From Hymenobacter sp. BT18 (GTDB lineage Bacteria > Bacteroidota > Bacteroidia > Cytophagales > Hymenobacteraceae): DNA of 64,000 nucleotides. Each line of letters starts with the position of its first letter. Within the stretch, counting starts at the first letter, position 1. The stretch is from contig NZ_CP050954.1 in assembly GCF_012273015.1 (NCBI RefSeq), forward strand, positions 372,001-436,000, in the 5' to 3' direction. Shown here in pieces: positions 1 to 8,770 of the stretch. The notes under the pieces are model-generated. The model saw only the letters and a list, made by a program, of their open reading frames with translations. It was not told the origin of the DNA and did no database searches. A program made the translations under genes and the position numbers.

Positions 1-818
1 TCGAGGCCCTGGATGCGCAGGCAGTGGCCGGGCAGGAGCCGCTGGTGCTGGTGATTGAGGACAATGCCGACGTGAACGAGTTTGTAGCCCGCAAGCTACA
101 GTCTCACTTCCGCGTGCAAACGGCGGCCGATGGTACTACCGGCCTGCAGCTGGCCCAGGAGCTGATTCCCGACCTGATTGTGTGCGACGTGATGATGCCC
201 GGCCTGAGCGGGCTGGAGGTAGTGGCGCAGCTGCGGGCCGACTGGCGCACCTCGCACGTACCCGTTATTCTGCTCACCGCTCGTACCGCGCCCGAGCAGC
301 AGGTGGAGGGCGTGCAGGCCGGGGCCGACGTGTACCTGACCAAGCCCTTCAACCCCACCTTCCTGCTCGAAAGCATTCATACCCTGCTGGCCAACCGTGC
401 CCGCCAGCACGAGCACACGCGCCGGCAGCTGGGCGCCGCAGGCCAGGCGGCACCCAATTCGGCCGCTCCTGCGCCCGACCCCGACCAGGCCTTCCTGCAG
501 GCGCTGACAGCCCGGATAGAAGCCGACCTGACCCGCACTGACCTGACCGTGGAGGAACTGGCCCAGGCCCTGGGCTTCTCGCGCACCCAGCTCTACCGCA
601 AAGTAAAAGCTGTATTGGGCACCAGCGTAACCGACTACATTCAGCTCGTGCGCCTACGCAAAGCCCGCGAGCTGCTGCTCGACGATAAGCTCACGATTAC
701 GGCCGTGGCTTACGAAGTGGGCTATACCTCGCACTCATATTTCTCTAACAGCTTTAAGGCCCGCTACCAGGTGTCGCCCTCCGAGTTCCGGGCGCGTCGG
801 TTGGCTGATTCTGCTTGA
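1..818 (+). CDS. Hybrid two-component regulator, C-terminal part (receiver + AraC HTH), 5' truncated
   Basis: The reading frame is open from the first complete codon at base 3, so this is the tail of a larger protein and not a gene starting at the GTG at 24. A response-regulator receiver domain comes first. It shows an acidic pair in VIEDNADV, the phospho-acceptor Asp of VCDVMMPG (codon 186-188), the Thr of LLTAR and the Lys of LTKPF. After a proline/alanine linker comes an AraC-type double helix-turn-helix ending in SYFSNSFKARYQVSPSEFR. In Bacteroidota this receiver-AraC order at the C-terminus is typical of hybrid two-component systems, which have a periplasmic sensor, a histidine kinase, a receiver and a DNA-binding domain in one chain and control sugar-utilisation loci. 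The position just before a sugar-oxidation cluster suggests that it controls that cluster, which is inference. A stand-alone response regulator is less likely because the frame stays open upstream. Confidence 0.85.
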   Translation, partial: EALDAQAVAGQEPLVLVIEDNADVNEFVARKLQSHFRVQTAADGTTGLQLAQELIPDLIVCDVMMPGLSGLEVVAQLRADWRTSHVPVILLTARTAPEQQVEGVQAGADVYLTKPFNPTFLLESIHTLLANRARQHEHTRRQLGAAGQAAPNSAAPAPDPDQAFLQALTARIEADLTRTDLTVEELAQALGFSRTQLYRKVKAVLGTSVTDYIQLVRLRKARELLLDDKLTITAVAYEVGYTSHSYFSNSFKARYQVSPSEFRARRLADSA

Positions 819-1008
819 AGAATTGTGCGTCAAGCGTTCAAAAACTGATAGAACAGGGCTATTTCCAAGCAATACGATAAATTTAATTCACTGACTAATA
901 ACTATTTCACCCTCATTGTTGAGTATGCACACGTGCGGGGTAATTGCTGCATAAGCGCAGAAGCGGAGAAATGGAGCTTTGGCTTCTACTCTTCCTTAAA
1001 TCTGCCGC

Positions 1009-1893
1009 ATGAATTCCCGCCGCACATTTGTTAAGTCCGCCGCGCTGCTCTCGGCGGGCGTCCTGCTCAGCCCGGAGCTGCTGGCTTCTTCCAAAAAAAA
1101 TATCGGCCTGCAGCTGTACACCGTGCGCGACGCCATGCAGCAGGACCCGGCCGCCACGCTGGCCCGCGTAGCCAAGCTCGGCTACACCTGTATGGAAGGC
1201 GCCACCTACACCGGCAACCAGAAATTCTACGGCATGGAGCCGGCTGCTTTTGCCAAGGTGCTCAAGCAGAACGGCCTGAAGATGCCCAGCAGCCACTACC
1301 TGCTGGGGGAGCAGGAAAACAACGGCCAGCCCACCCAGGGCACCATCCTGCACGGCTGGGACAAGGCCGTAGACGATGCCGCCCAGGTCGGCATCAAGTA
1401 CATGGTGTGCGCCTGGCTAACCGAGTCGGAGCGCGGCAACCTCGACCACTACAAGCTGCTGGCCGAGCGCCTGAACAAGGCCGGGGAACGGTGCAAAAAG
1501 GCCGGTATCCAGATGGCTTACCACAACCACGACTTCGAGTTTGCGGCCCAGAACGGCCAGCTACCCTACGGCGTGCTGCTCAAGGAAACCGACAAGAGCC
1601 TGGTGCAGATGGAGTTGGACCTCTACTGGGCCACCAAGGCCGGCCACGACCCGGTAGAGCTGTTCAAGCAGAACCCCGGCCGCTTCCCGCTCTGGCACGT
1701 GAAGGACATGGACAAGACGCCCCAGCAAAACTTCACCGAAGTGGGCAACGGCAGCATCGACTTCAAGCGCATCTTCGCCCAGGCCAAGCTGGCGGGCCTC
1801 AAGCACTTCTTCGTGGAGCAGGACCAAACGCCCGGCTCGCCCTTCGACAGCATTCAGCAAAGCATCACGCACATAAAGCGCAACCTCATCTAA
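1009..1893 (+). CDS. Sugar phosphate isomerase/epimerase-like TIM barrel with Tat signal
   Basis: This 294-residue protein begins with a twin-arginine signal (NSRRTFVK, then a hydrophobic stretch ending near LLAS), so it is probably exported folded. The mature part is a xylose-isomerase-like TIM barrel. It starts IGLQLYTVRD and carries the usual metal-ligand neighbourhoods, MAYHNHDFEF, MELDLYW, WHVKDMD and FVEQD. In this family E, D, H and E side chains bind a divalent metal and act on keto or aldo sugars or related intermediates. It is the first gene of a same-strand cluster with a GMC oxidoreductase and its small subunit. Periplasmic isomerisation, epimerisation or hydration of a 3-keto-sugar intermediate is therefore a reasonable guess. 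The exact reaction cannot be read from the sequence. Confidence 0.85.
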   Translation: MNSRRTFVKSAALLSAGVLLSPELLASSKKNIGLQLYTVRDAMQQDPAATLARVAKLGYTCMEGATYTGNQKFYGMEPAAFAKVLKQNGLKMPSSHYLLGEQENNGQPTQGTILHGWDKAVDDAAQVGIKYMVCAWLTESERGNLDHYKLLAERLNKAGERCKKAGIQMAYHNHDFEFAAQNGQLPYGVLLKETDKSLVQMELDLYWATKAGHDPVELFKQNPGRFPLWHVKDMDKTPQQNFTEVGNGSIDFKRIFAQAKLAGLKHFFVEQDQTPGSPFDSIQQSITHIKRNLI

Positions 1894-1898
1894 TTGTA

Positions 1899-1965
1899 AG
1901 TTACTGGTTGTCAGTTGTTAGGTATCGGCGAAAATCTACCGTCCGACAACTAACAACCAGTAACT
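1899..1965. repeat. Inverted repeat in the first gap of the sugar-oxidation cluster
   Basis: A perfect 13-base inverted repeat (AGTTACTGGTTGT at 1899-1911 and its complement at 1953-1965) spans most of the gap between the first TIM-barrel gene and the GMC oxidoreductase. It would form a hairpin with a large loop in the mRNA. There is no T tract, so it is more likely a processing or stability element, or a decayed repeat, than a terminator. Confidence 0.5.
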
Positions 1966-1992
1966 AGCAACTACCATTCCCACCTATTTCTT

Positions 1993-3669
1993 ATGGAAAA
2001 GAACACCTATGACGCCATCGTCATCGGGTCCGGCATTTCGGGCGGCATGGCTGCCAAGGAGCTGACCGAGAAAGGCCTGAAAACCATCATGCTGGAGCGG
2101 GGCCGCAACGTAGAGCACATCAAGGACTACGTGAATGCCAATAAGAACCCCTGGGAGTTTGCCCACCGCGGCGGCAAAACCGAGCAGATGGTGAAGGACT
2201 ACCCGGTGCTAAGCCGCGACTATACCCTCAACGAAAGCAACCTGGATTTCTGGGCTAACGAGAAGGAAAGCCCCTACGTGGAGGTGAAGCCCTTCGACTG
2301 GTTCCGGGGCTACCAGGTGGGCGGCCGCTCCCTGATGTGGGGCCGACAGAGCTACCGCTGGAGCGAGTACGATTTCGAGGCCAACGCTAAGGACGGCATT
2401 GCCGTGGACTGGCCCATTCGCTACAAGGAGCTGGCGCCCTGGTACAGCCACGCCGAGAAGTTTGCGGGCATCAGCGGCAACCGGGACGGCCTGCCCCAGC
2501 TCCCCGACGGCGAGTTTATGCCGCCCATGGAAATGAACTGCGTGGAAAAGGACGTGGCCGCCCGCATCCGCAAAAACTTCAAGGACCGTCACATGGTGAT
2601 TGGGCGCACGGCCAACATCACCAAGCCCCACCACAACCGCGTGAACTGCCAGTACCGCAACAAGTGCTGGCTGGGCTGCCCGTTTGGGGCCTACTTCAGC
2701 ACGCAGTCGGCCACGCTGCCGGCAGCTATGGCCACGGGCAACCTCACGCTACGGCCGTTTTCCATCGTCACCAAAATTCTCTACGACAAGGACACCAAGC
2801 GGGCCAAGGGCGTGGAAGTGCTGGACGCCGAAACCAACCAGACCTACGAGTACTACGCCAAAATCATCTTCCTGAATGCCTCCACGCTGAACTCGGCCTG
2901 GGTGCTGATGAACTCGGCCACCGACGTGTGGCCTGAGGGCCTGGGCAGCAGCAGCGGGGAGCTGGGCCACAACCTGATGGACCACCACTTCCGGGTAGGC
3001 GCTTACGGCGACATGCCCGGCTACGAGGACAAATACGTGTACGGCCGCCGCGCCAACGGCATTTACGTGCCGCGCTTCCGCAATTTGTTCGGGGACAAGC
3101 GCGACTATATCCGGGGCTTCGGCTACCAAGGTGGGGCCGGCCGGGAAGGCTGGAGCCGCGACATTGCCGAAATGAGCATCGGCGGCGACTTCAAGGATGC
3201 GCTGTCGGAACCCGGTGGCTGGACCATGGGCCTGGGCGCTTTCGGCGAAACCCTGCCCTACCACGACAACCGCACCTACCTCGACAAAACCAAGAAGGAC
3301 AAGTGGGGCCTGCCCGTGCTGGCCATCGACGCGACCATCCGGGAAAATGAGCAGAAGATGCGCATCGACATGATGCAGGACGGCCAGGAAATGCTGGAGA
3401 AAGCGGGCCTGAAAAACGTGCGCACCTACAACAACGGCTACAACCTGGGCGGCGGCATCCACGAAATGGGCACCGCCCGCATGGGCCGCGACCCCAAAAC
3501 CTCGGTGCTGAATGCCCACAACCAGGTGTGGGACGCCCCCAACGTGTACGTCACCGACGGGGCCTGCATGACGTCCTCGGCCTGCCAGAACCCCTCCCTG
3601 ACTTACCTGGCCCTCACAGCCCGCGCCGTGGACCACGCCGTGGGTGAGCTGAAAAAACAAAACCTCTAA
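1993..3669 (+). CDS. GMC family FAD-dependent oxidoreductase (Fe-S type, sugar/glycoside dehydrogenase large subunit)
   Basis: This 558-residue flavoprotein opens with the dinucleotide-binding motif IGSGISGG (residues 11-18), which binds FAD. It ends with the GMC_oxred_C signature, including the catalytic pair His490 (HEMGTARMG) and Asn533 (CQNPSLT). Three cysteines, C219, C225 and C229, lie in a KCWLGCPFGA context. This resembles the cysteine motif that holds a 3Fe-4S cluster in FAD-dependent glucose dehydrogenase and passes electrons to a cytochrome c. The protein has no signal peptide of its own. The next gene, 9 bases downstream, encodes a gluconate-dehydrogenase-subunit-3-like protein with a Tat signal, so the pair is probably exported as a complex. 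The likely role is oxidation of a secondary alcohol, C3 of a sugar or glycoside, in the periplasm. The substrate is unknown. Confidence 0.92.
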   Translation: MEKNTYDAIVIGSGISGGMAAKELTEKGLKTIMLERGRNVEHIKDYVNANKNPWEFAHRGGKTEQMVKDYPVLSRDYTLNESNLDFWANEKESPYVEVKPFDWFRGYQVGGRSLMWGRQSYRWSEYDFEANAKDGIAVDWPIRYKELAPWYSHAEKFAGISGNRDGLPQLPDGEFMPPMEMNCVEKDVAARIRKNFKDRHMVIGRTANITKPHHNRVNCQYRNKCWLGCPFGAYFSTQSATLPAAMATGNLTLRPFSIVTKILYDKDTKRAKGVEVLDAETNQTYEYYAKIIFLNASTLNSAWVLMNSATDVWPEGLGSSSGELGHNLMDHHFRVGAYGDMPGYEDKYVYGRRANGIYVPRFRNLFGDKRDYIRGFGYQGGAGREGWSRDIAEMSIGGDFKDALSEPGGWTMGLGAFGETLPYHDNRTYLDKTKKDKWGLPVLAIDATIRENEQKMRIDMMQDGQEMLEKAGLKNVRTYNNGYNLGGGIHEMGTARMGRDPKTSVLNAHNQVWDAPNVYVTDGACMTSSACQNPSLTYLALTARAVDHAVGELKKQNL

Positions 3670-3678
3670 CCCCTACCG

Positions 3679-4296
3679 ATGATGATGAACCGACGTGATG
3701 CCCTGGCCCGCGTAGCGCTGCTGATGGGCGGAGCCGTTATCGGGGGCGACTATTTCCTGAGCAGCTGCTCCTCCCCCAGCGAAGAAAAATCCACGGCGAA
3801 AACGCCCCCGGCGGCCGCGCCCAAAGAGCTGCCGGCCGTGCTCAACGCCGAGCAAATAGCCTACCTCAACGAAGTGGGCGACACCATTCTGCCGCCCACC
3901 AAGTCACCCGGGGCCAAGGCCGCCGACGTGGGCAGCTTTATGGCCGTGATGGTGCGCGACTGTTACCGCCCCGACGACCAGCAGGTGTTCAAGCAAGGCC
4001 TCACCAAGCTGGAAGACGCCGCCAAGCAGAAGTACAGCAAGGGTTTCCTGGCTTTGGACGCCACCCAGCGCACGGCCCTGCTCACGGCCCTGGACGCGGA
4101 GCAGAAAAGCTACGCCAAAACCAAAACCCCGGAAGCGCCCAACCACTACTTCCGCATGATCAAGGAGCTCACCTTGCTGGGGTACTTCACCTCCGAAGCA
4201 GGCGCTACCAAAGCCCTCCGTTACCTGCCCGTTCCCGGCAAGTACGACGGCTGCGTGCCCTACAAAAAGGGCGACCGGGCCTGGGCAACTACTTGA
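3679..4296 (+). CDS. Gluconate 2-dehydrogenase subunit 3 family protein (Tat-signal partner of the GMC enzyme)
   Basis: This 205-residue protein has a twin-arginine leader (NRRDALARVALLMGG) followed by SSCSS, then a low-complexity Ala/Pro/Lys linker. The body matches the gluconate 2-dehydrogenase subunit 3 family, with LNEVGDTILPPTKSPGAKAADVGSF near residue 60 and a C-terminal GYFTSEAGATKALRYLPVPG. In known three-part dehydrogenases this small subunit carries the Tat signal and carries the folded FAD subunit across the membrane. It follows the GMC gene directly, as expected for co-translation and complex formation. The alternative is a lipoprotein, if the Cys after the hydrophobic stretch is lipidated. 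The family assignment is firm; the membrane attachment is not. Confidence 0.9.
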   Translation: MMMNRRDALARVALLMGGAVIGGDYFLSSCSSPSEEKSTAKTPPAAAPKELPAVLNAEQIAYLNEVGDTILPPTKSPGAKAADVGSFMAVMVRDCYRPDDQQVFKQGLTKLEDAAKQKYSKGFLALDATQRTALLTALDAEQKSYAKTKTPEAPNHYFRMIKELTLLGYFTSEAGATKALRYLPVPGKYDGCVPYKKGDRAWATT

Positions 4297-4300
4297 TAGC

Positions 4301-4412
4301 GCCTCACCCCCTAGCCCCCCTCTCCGAAAAGGAGAGGAGGCACTAGTTTTTAGCTTTCTAGAACTGGAGTTAGAGCCCCTCTCTTTTTCGGAGAGGGGTT
4401 GGGGTGAGGCGG
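4301..4412. repeat. Imperfect inverted repeat (GCCTCACCCC ... GGGGTGAGGC)
   Basis: The left arm (about 4301-4340) and right arm (about 4375-4412) are imperfect complements: GCCTCACCCCCTAGC... pairs with ...GGGGTTGGGGTGAGGC, and each arm holds a smaller CTCTCCGAAAAGGAGAG-type hairpin. The structure lies just after the subunit-3 stop codon and fills the gap before the Gfo/Idh/MocA gene. It looks like a mobile REP-type palindrome rather than a simple terminator. Confidence 0.6.
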
Positions 4413-4439
4413 CTAGCGCTATGGCCCGACGACGCACGC

Positions 4440-4470
4440 GAGATGCTTCGACAAGCTCAGCATGACGTTC
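4440..4470. repeat. Half copy of the dispersed GAGATGCTTCGAC palindromic repeat
   Basis: GAGATGCTTCGACAAGCTC followed by AGCATGACGTTC is one arm of the intergenic palindrome found complete at 7304, 9742, 11806, 19819 and 33917. The complementary arm is missing here. It sits 24 bases before the Gfo/Idh/MocA start. Confidence 0.7.
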
Positions 4471-4493
4471 CTACATAACAAACCCATAACCGA

Positions 4494-5669
4494 ATGAAAC
4501 TACGACTGGGCATGATTGGCGGGGGGCAGGGCGCGTTCATCGGGGCGGTGCACCGCATGGCCGCCGCCCTGGATGGCCTGTATGCGCTAACCGCCGGTGC
4601 CTTCAGCAGCAACCCTGACACGTCCCGGGCTACCGGGCAGGAGCTGGGCCTGGCCCCCGAGCGGGTGTACGGCTCCTACCAGGAGCTGATTGCCCAGGAA
4701 GCCCAGCGCCCGGCCGACGAGCGGGTGCAGGTCATCAGCATCGTCACGCCCAATCACCTGCACTTTGCGCCGGCCAAGCTGGCTTTGGAAAGCGGGTTCG
4801 ACGTGGTGCTGGACAAGCCGATGACGTTTTCCCTGGAGGAAGCCAAGGAGCTGCAGCAGGTAGTAGAAGCCACCGGCCGCCGGCTCTGCCTCACGCACAC
4901 GTACACCGGCTACCCCATGCTCAAGGAAGCCCGCCAGCTGGCGGCCTCCGGGGCGCTGGGCACCATCCGCAAGGTGTACGTGGAGTATCCGCAGGGCTGG
5001 CTGAGCAACTTTGAGGAAGGCGGCAGCAACAAGCAGGCCGCCTGGCGCACCGACCCCGCCCGCAGCGGCGTGGCCGGTTCCATGGGCGACATTGGCACCC
5101 ACGCCTTCAACCTGCTGGAATACGTGAGCGGCCTGCAGGTCACGCAGCTCTGCGCCGACATCAACACCGTGGTGCCCGGCCGCCAGCTGGACGACGACGG
5201 GGCTGTGCTGCTGCGCCTCACGGGCGGGGCCAGCGGGGTGCTGGTGGCTACCCAGGTAGCGGCCGGCGAGGAAAACAACCTGCGTCTGCGCATCTACGGG
5301 GAAAAAGGCGGCCTCGACTGGCAGCAGGCCGACGCCAACACCCTGCTGGTAAAGTGGCTGGACCGGCCCACCGAAATCCGGCGCACGGGCGCGGGCTACC
5401 TTAGCGCTGCTGCTCGCCACAACAGCCGCATTCCGGCCGGCCACCCCGAGGGCTACCTTGAGGCCTTTGCCAACCTCTACCGCAACTTCGCTTTGACCCT
5501 GCTGGCCGAGCAAACCGGCCAACCTGCCCCACCCGAAGCTCTGGACTTTCCTGGTATTGAGGATGGGGTGCGGGGTATGGCCTTCATTGAAAACGTCATT
5601 GCCTCAGGCCGCTCCGCGCAGAAGTGGACGGATTTCCCGGCTATTGAGAGCTTAGAGCAAAGACCTTAG
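4494..5669 (+). CDS. Gfo/Idh/MocA family NAD(P)-dependent oxidoreductase
   Basis: This cytoplasmic dehydrogenase of 391 residues has an N-terminal Rossmann fold (LRLGMIGGGQGAFIGAVHR, residues 2-20), the family motif VLDKP with the catalytic Lys near residue 106, and a C-terminal beta-sheet substrate domain (GSMGDIGTHAFNLLEY near residue 200, with the conserved His). Family members oxidise or reduce sugar hydroxyl/keto groups with NAD(P). In a cluster with a GMC oxidase, DUF1080 and isomerase-like barrels, it would suit interconversion of a 3-keto-sugar and the free sugar after uptake. No signal peptide is present. The substrate is not readable from the sequence. Confidence 0.9.
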   Translation: MKLRLGMIGGGQGAFIGAVHRMAAALDGLYALTAGAFSSNPDTSRATGQELGLAPERVYGSYQELIAQEAQRPADERVQVISIVTPNHLHFAPAKLALESGFDVVLDKPMTFSLEEAKELQQVVEATGRRLCLTHTYTGYPMLKEARQLAASGALGTIRKVYVEYPQGWLSNFEEGGSNKQAAWRTDPARSGVAGSMGDIGTHAFNLLEYVSGLQVTQLCADINTVVPGRQLDDDGAVLLRLTGGASGVLVATQVAAGEENNLRLRIYGEKGGLDWQQADANTLLVKWLDRPTEIRRTGAGYLSAAARHNSRIPAGHPEGYLEAFANLYRNFALTLLAEQTGQPAPPEALDFPGIEDGVRGMAFIENVIASGRSAQKWTDFPAIESLEQRP

Positions 5670-5735
5670 AGTTCAGACTCAGTTCAAGCAAAAAGACCTA
5701 ATTTCTAAGCTCTTAGTTCTCTGCTCTAAGCTCTC
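5646..5735. repeat. Inverted repeat in the gap before the second TIM-barrel gene
   Basis: GAGAGCTTAGAGCAAAG (5646-5662) is complementary, with one mismatch, to CTCTGCTCTAAGCTCTC (5719-5735). A second AAGCTCTTAG-like unit lies between the arms. The left arm overlaps the 3' end of the Gfo/Idh gene and the right arm ends three bases before the next ATG. A folded mRNA would therefore hide the start region of the following gene, and a translational effect is possible. Confidence 0.55.
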
Positions 5736-5738
5736 AAA

Positions 5739-6791
5739 ATGAAAACCATCAAAGGACCCGGCATTTTTCTGGCCCAGTTCATCGGCGACCAGGCCCCGTT
5801 CAACAGCCTCGCCAACATTTGTGAGTGGGCCGCCGGTCTGGGCTATGAAGGCGTGCAACTCCCCACGCTGGACAGCCGCTTTATCGACCTGAAGCTGGCC
5901 GCCGAAAGCCAGACCTACGCCGACGAGCTGCGCGGTACGGTGCAGGCGGCTGGTCTGGAAATCACCGAGCTATCCACCCACTTGCAGGGCCAGCTGGTGG
6001 CCGTAAATCCCGTGTACGACCAGCTATTCGACGGCTTCGCGCCCGAGGAAGTGCGCGGCAACCCCGCCGCCCGGCAGCAGTGGGCCGTGCAGCAGCTCAA
6101 GTATGCCGCGCAGGCCTCCCAACGGCTGGGGCTTACGGCCCACGCCACGTTCAGTGGGGCGCTGCTCTGGCCCTACGTGTACCCCTGGCCCCAGCGCCCG
6201 GCCGGCCTCGTGGAAACGGGCTTTACGGAGCTGGCGCGCCGCTGGCGGCCCATTCTGGATGTGTTTGACGAGTGCGGCGTGGACGTGTGCTACGAAATCC
6301 ACCCCGGCGAGGACCTGCACGATGGTGTGAGCTACGAAATGTTCTTGGACAAAGTAGACCACCATCCGCGCGCCTGCCTGCTCTACGACCCTTCGCACTT
6401 CGTGCTACAGTGCCTGGACTATCTGGAGTACATCGACATCTACCACGAGCGGATCCGGGCCTTCCACGTGAAGGATGCCGAGTTTAATCCCACAGGCCGC
6501 CATGGCGTGTACGGGGGCTACCAAGGCTGGGCCGACCGTGCCGGCCGCTTCCGCTCCCTCGGCGACGGGCAGGTAAATTTCAAAGCCATTTTCAGCAAGC
6601 TCACCCAGTACGACTACCCCGGCTGGGCCGTGCTGGAGTGGGAATGTGCCCTCAAGCACCCTGAAGACGGAGCCCGCGAAGGCGCGCCTTTCATTCAAAA
6701 CCACATCATCCGCGTCACCGACAAGGTATTCGACGACTTTGCCGCTTCCGGCGTCGACGCGGCCCGCAACAACAGCCTGCTCGGCTTCTAA
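5739..6791 (+). CDS. Sugar phosphate isomerase/epimerase family protein (cytoplasmic TIM barrel)
   Basis: This 350-residue protein of the xylose-isomerase-like TIM-barrel fold has no signal peptide, unlike the two Tat-type barrels in the same cluster. Metal-ligand regions are visible: CYEIHPGEDLHDG (Glu), LLYDPSHFVLQ (Asp and His), RAFHVKDAEFNPTG (His), and the terminal Glu of WAVLEWECALK. Proteins of this length and pattern are regularly annotated as sugar phosphate isomerases next to Gfo/Idh/MocA dehydrogenases. The gene sits 69 bases after the dehydrogenase and 16 bases before the cytochrome gene, so it is probably in the same transcript. Actual chemistry could be isomerisation, epimerisation or hydration of a keto-sugar or glycal intermediate. 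Confidence 0.88.
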   Translation: MKTIKGPGIFLAQFIGDQAPFNSLANICEWAAGLGYEGVQLPTLDSRFIDLKLAAESQTYADELRGTVQAAGLEITELSTHLQGQLVAVNPVYDQLFDGFAPEEVRGNPAARQQWAVQQLKYAAQASQRLGLTAHATFSGALLWPYVYPWPQRPAGLVETGFTELARRWRPILDVFDECGVDVCYEIHPGEDLHDGVSYEMFLDKVDHHPRACLLYDPSHFVLQCLDYLEYIDIYHERIRAFHVKDAEFNPTGRHGVYGGYQGWADRAGRFRSLGDGQVNFKAIFSKLTQYDYPGWAVLEWECALKHPEDGAREGAPFIQNHIIRVTDKVFDDFAASGVDAARNNSLLGF

Positions 6792-6807
6792 CTCATCCGA
6801 CTCACCC

Positions 6808-7278
6808 ATGAAAAACGCGTTTCTACTCTTAACGCTCTGCGCCAGCTTGGCTTCGTGCAGCTCCGAATCCGACAAGCCTGCCGCCAAGGAATCCTACACG
6901 TTGGCCGATGAAACCGTGCCGGCCCAGGACAGCACCACCGGTGCCAACATCAGCGCCGTGGCCCGCCAGCCCCAGGTAGACACCAACGCCACCAAAATCG
7001 GGACGGCGCCCACGGGCGGAGCAGTAGCCGGCGGGGCTAAGCTCATCCAATCGGCCGACTGCGCCAGCTGCCACCGCGAAGCCGAGAAGCTGCTGGGACC
7101 GGCCTACAAAGATGTGGCCGCCAAATACCCCGCCACGGAGGCCAACGTGAGCATGCTGGCCAAGAAGATCATAACCGGCGGCAGCGGCAACTGGGGGGAC
7201 GTTGCCATGACGCCCCACCCCGGCCTTTCCCAGAAAGATGCCGAGGAAATGACCCGCTATATTCTGAGTCTGAAGTAA
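6808..7278 (+). CDS. Class I cytochrome c lipoprotein
   Basis: I chose the ATG at 6808 because it opens a lipoprotein signal (MKNAFLLLTLCASLASC, lipid Cys17) and leaves 16 bases after the upstream stop; a longer frame would overlap the previous gene. The 156-residue product has a Ser/Thr/Ala-rich tether of about 60 residues. A compact cytochrome domain follows, with haem site CASCH (C85, C88, His89) and probable axial Met134 in DVAMTPHPGLS, ending in EMTRYILSLK. This is the c551/c552-like pattern. Located with the GMC enzyme and its small subunit, it is the obvious electron acceptor that would connect periplasmic sugar oxidation to the respiratory chain. The redox partner role is inference; the family is clear. 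Confidence 0.92.
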   Translation: MKNAFLLLTLCASLASCSSESDKPAAKESYTLADETVPAQDSTTGANISAVARQPQVDTNATKIGTAPTGGAVAGGAKLIQSADCASCHREAEKLLGPAYKDVAAKYPATEANVSMLAKKIITGGSGNWGDVAMTPHPGLSQKDAEEMTRYILSLK

Positions 7279-7303
7279 GAACTGCATCAGCACGAACCCA
7301 GCA

Positions 7304-7446
7304 CGTCATGTTGAGCGGAGTCGAAGCATTTCTACCGCTTCGTTGGAGTCGCTCTACGAAGCGGTAGAGATGCTTCGACTCCGCTCGGCATGACATATAG
7401 TTTGGCAACGTCAGCACGCGAGATTCCTCGGCTTCGCTCGGAATGA
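7304..7446. repeat. Dispersed palindromic repeat (full copy) plus a related short arm
   Basis: CGTCATGTTGAGCGGAGTCG at 7304 is complementary to the end of the element near 7394 (CGACTCCGCTCGGCATGACA). The inner arms GAAGCATTTCTACCGCTTCG and CGAAGCGGTAGAGATGCTTC flank a short loop. A second, different arm (GAGATTCCTCGGCTTCGCTC, about 7417-7436) follows. The element separates the cytochrome and permease genes. Confidence 0.8.
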
Positions 7447-7511
7447 CGGTCTATCGAATTGACGTTCTACTTAATACGACCCCACTCCCAACCTCCAATT
7501 CCCACTTGCTC

Positions 7512-8768
<1,257 letters not shown>

Positions 8769-8770
8769 GC

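Noticed and set aside
24..818. Complete stand-alone response regulator starting at the GTG at 24
   Set aside because: The frame is open to the window edge and the receiver-AraC order fits the C-terminal part of a hybrid sensor, so it is treated as truncated.
2749..3660. 303-codon frame antisense to the GMC gene
   Set aside because: Its composition (Val/His/Gly-rich) is typical of a shadow of GC-rich coding DNA; the GMC protein has full family motifs.
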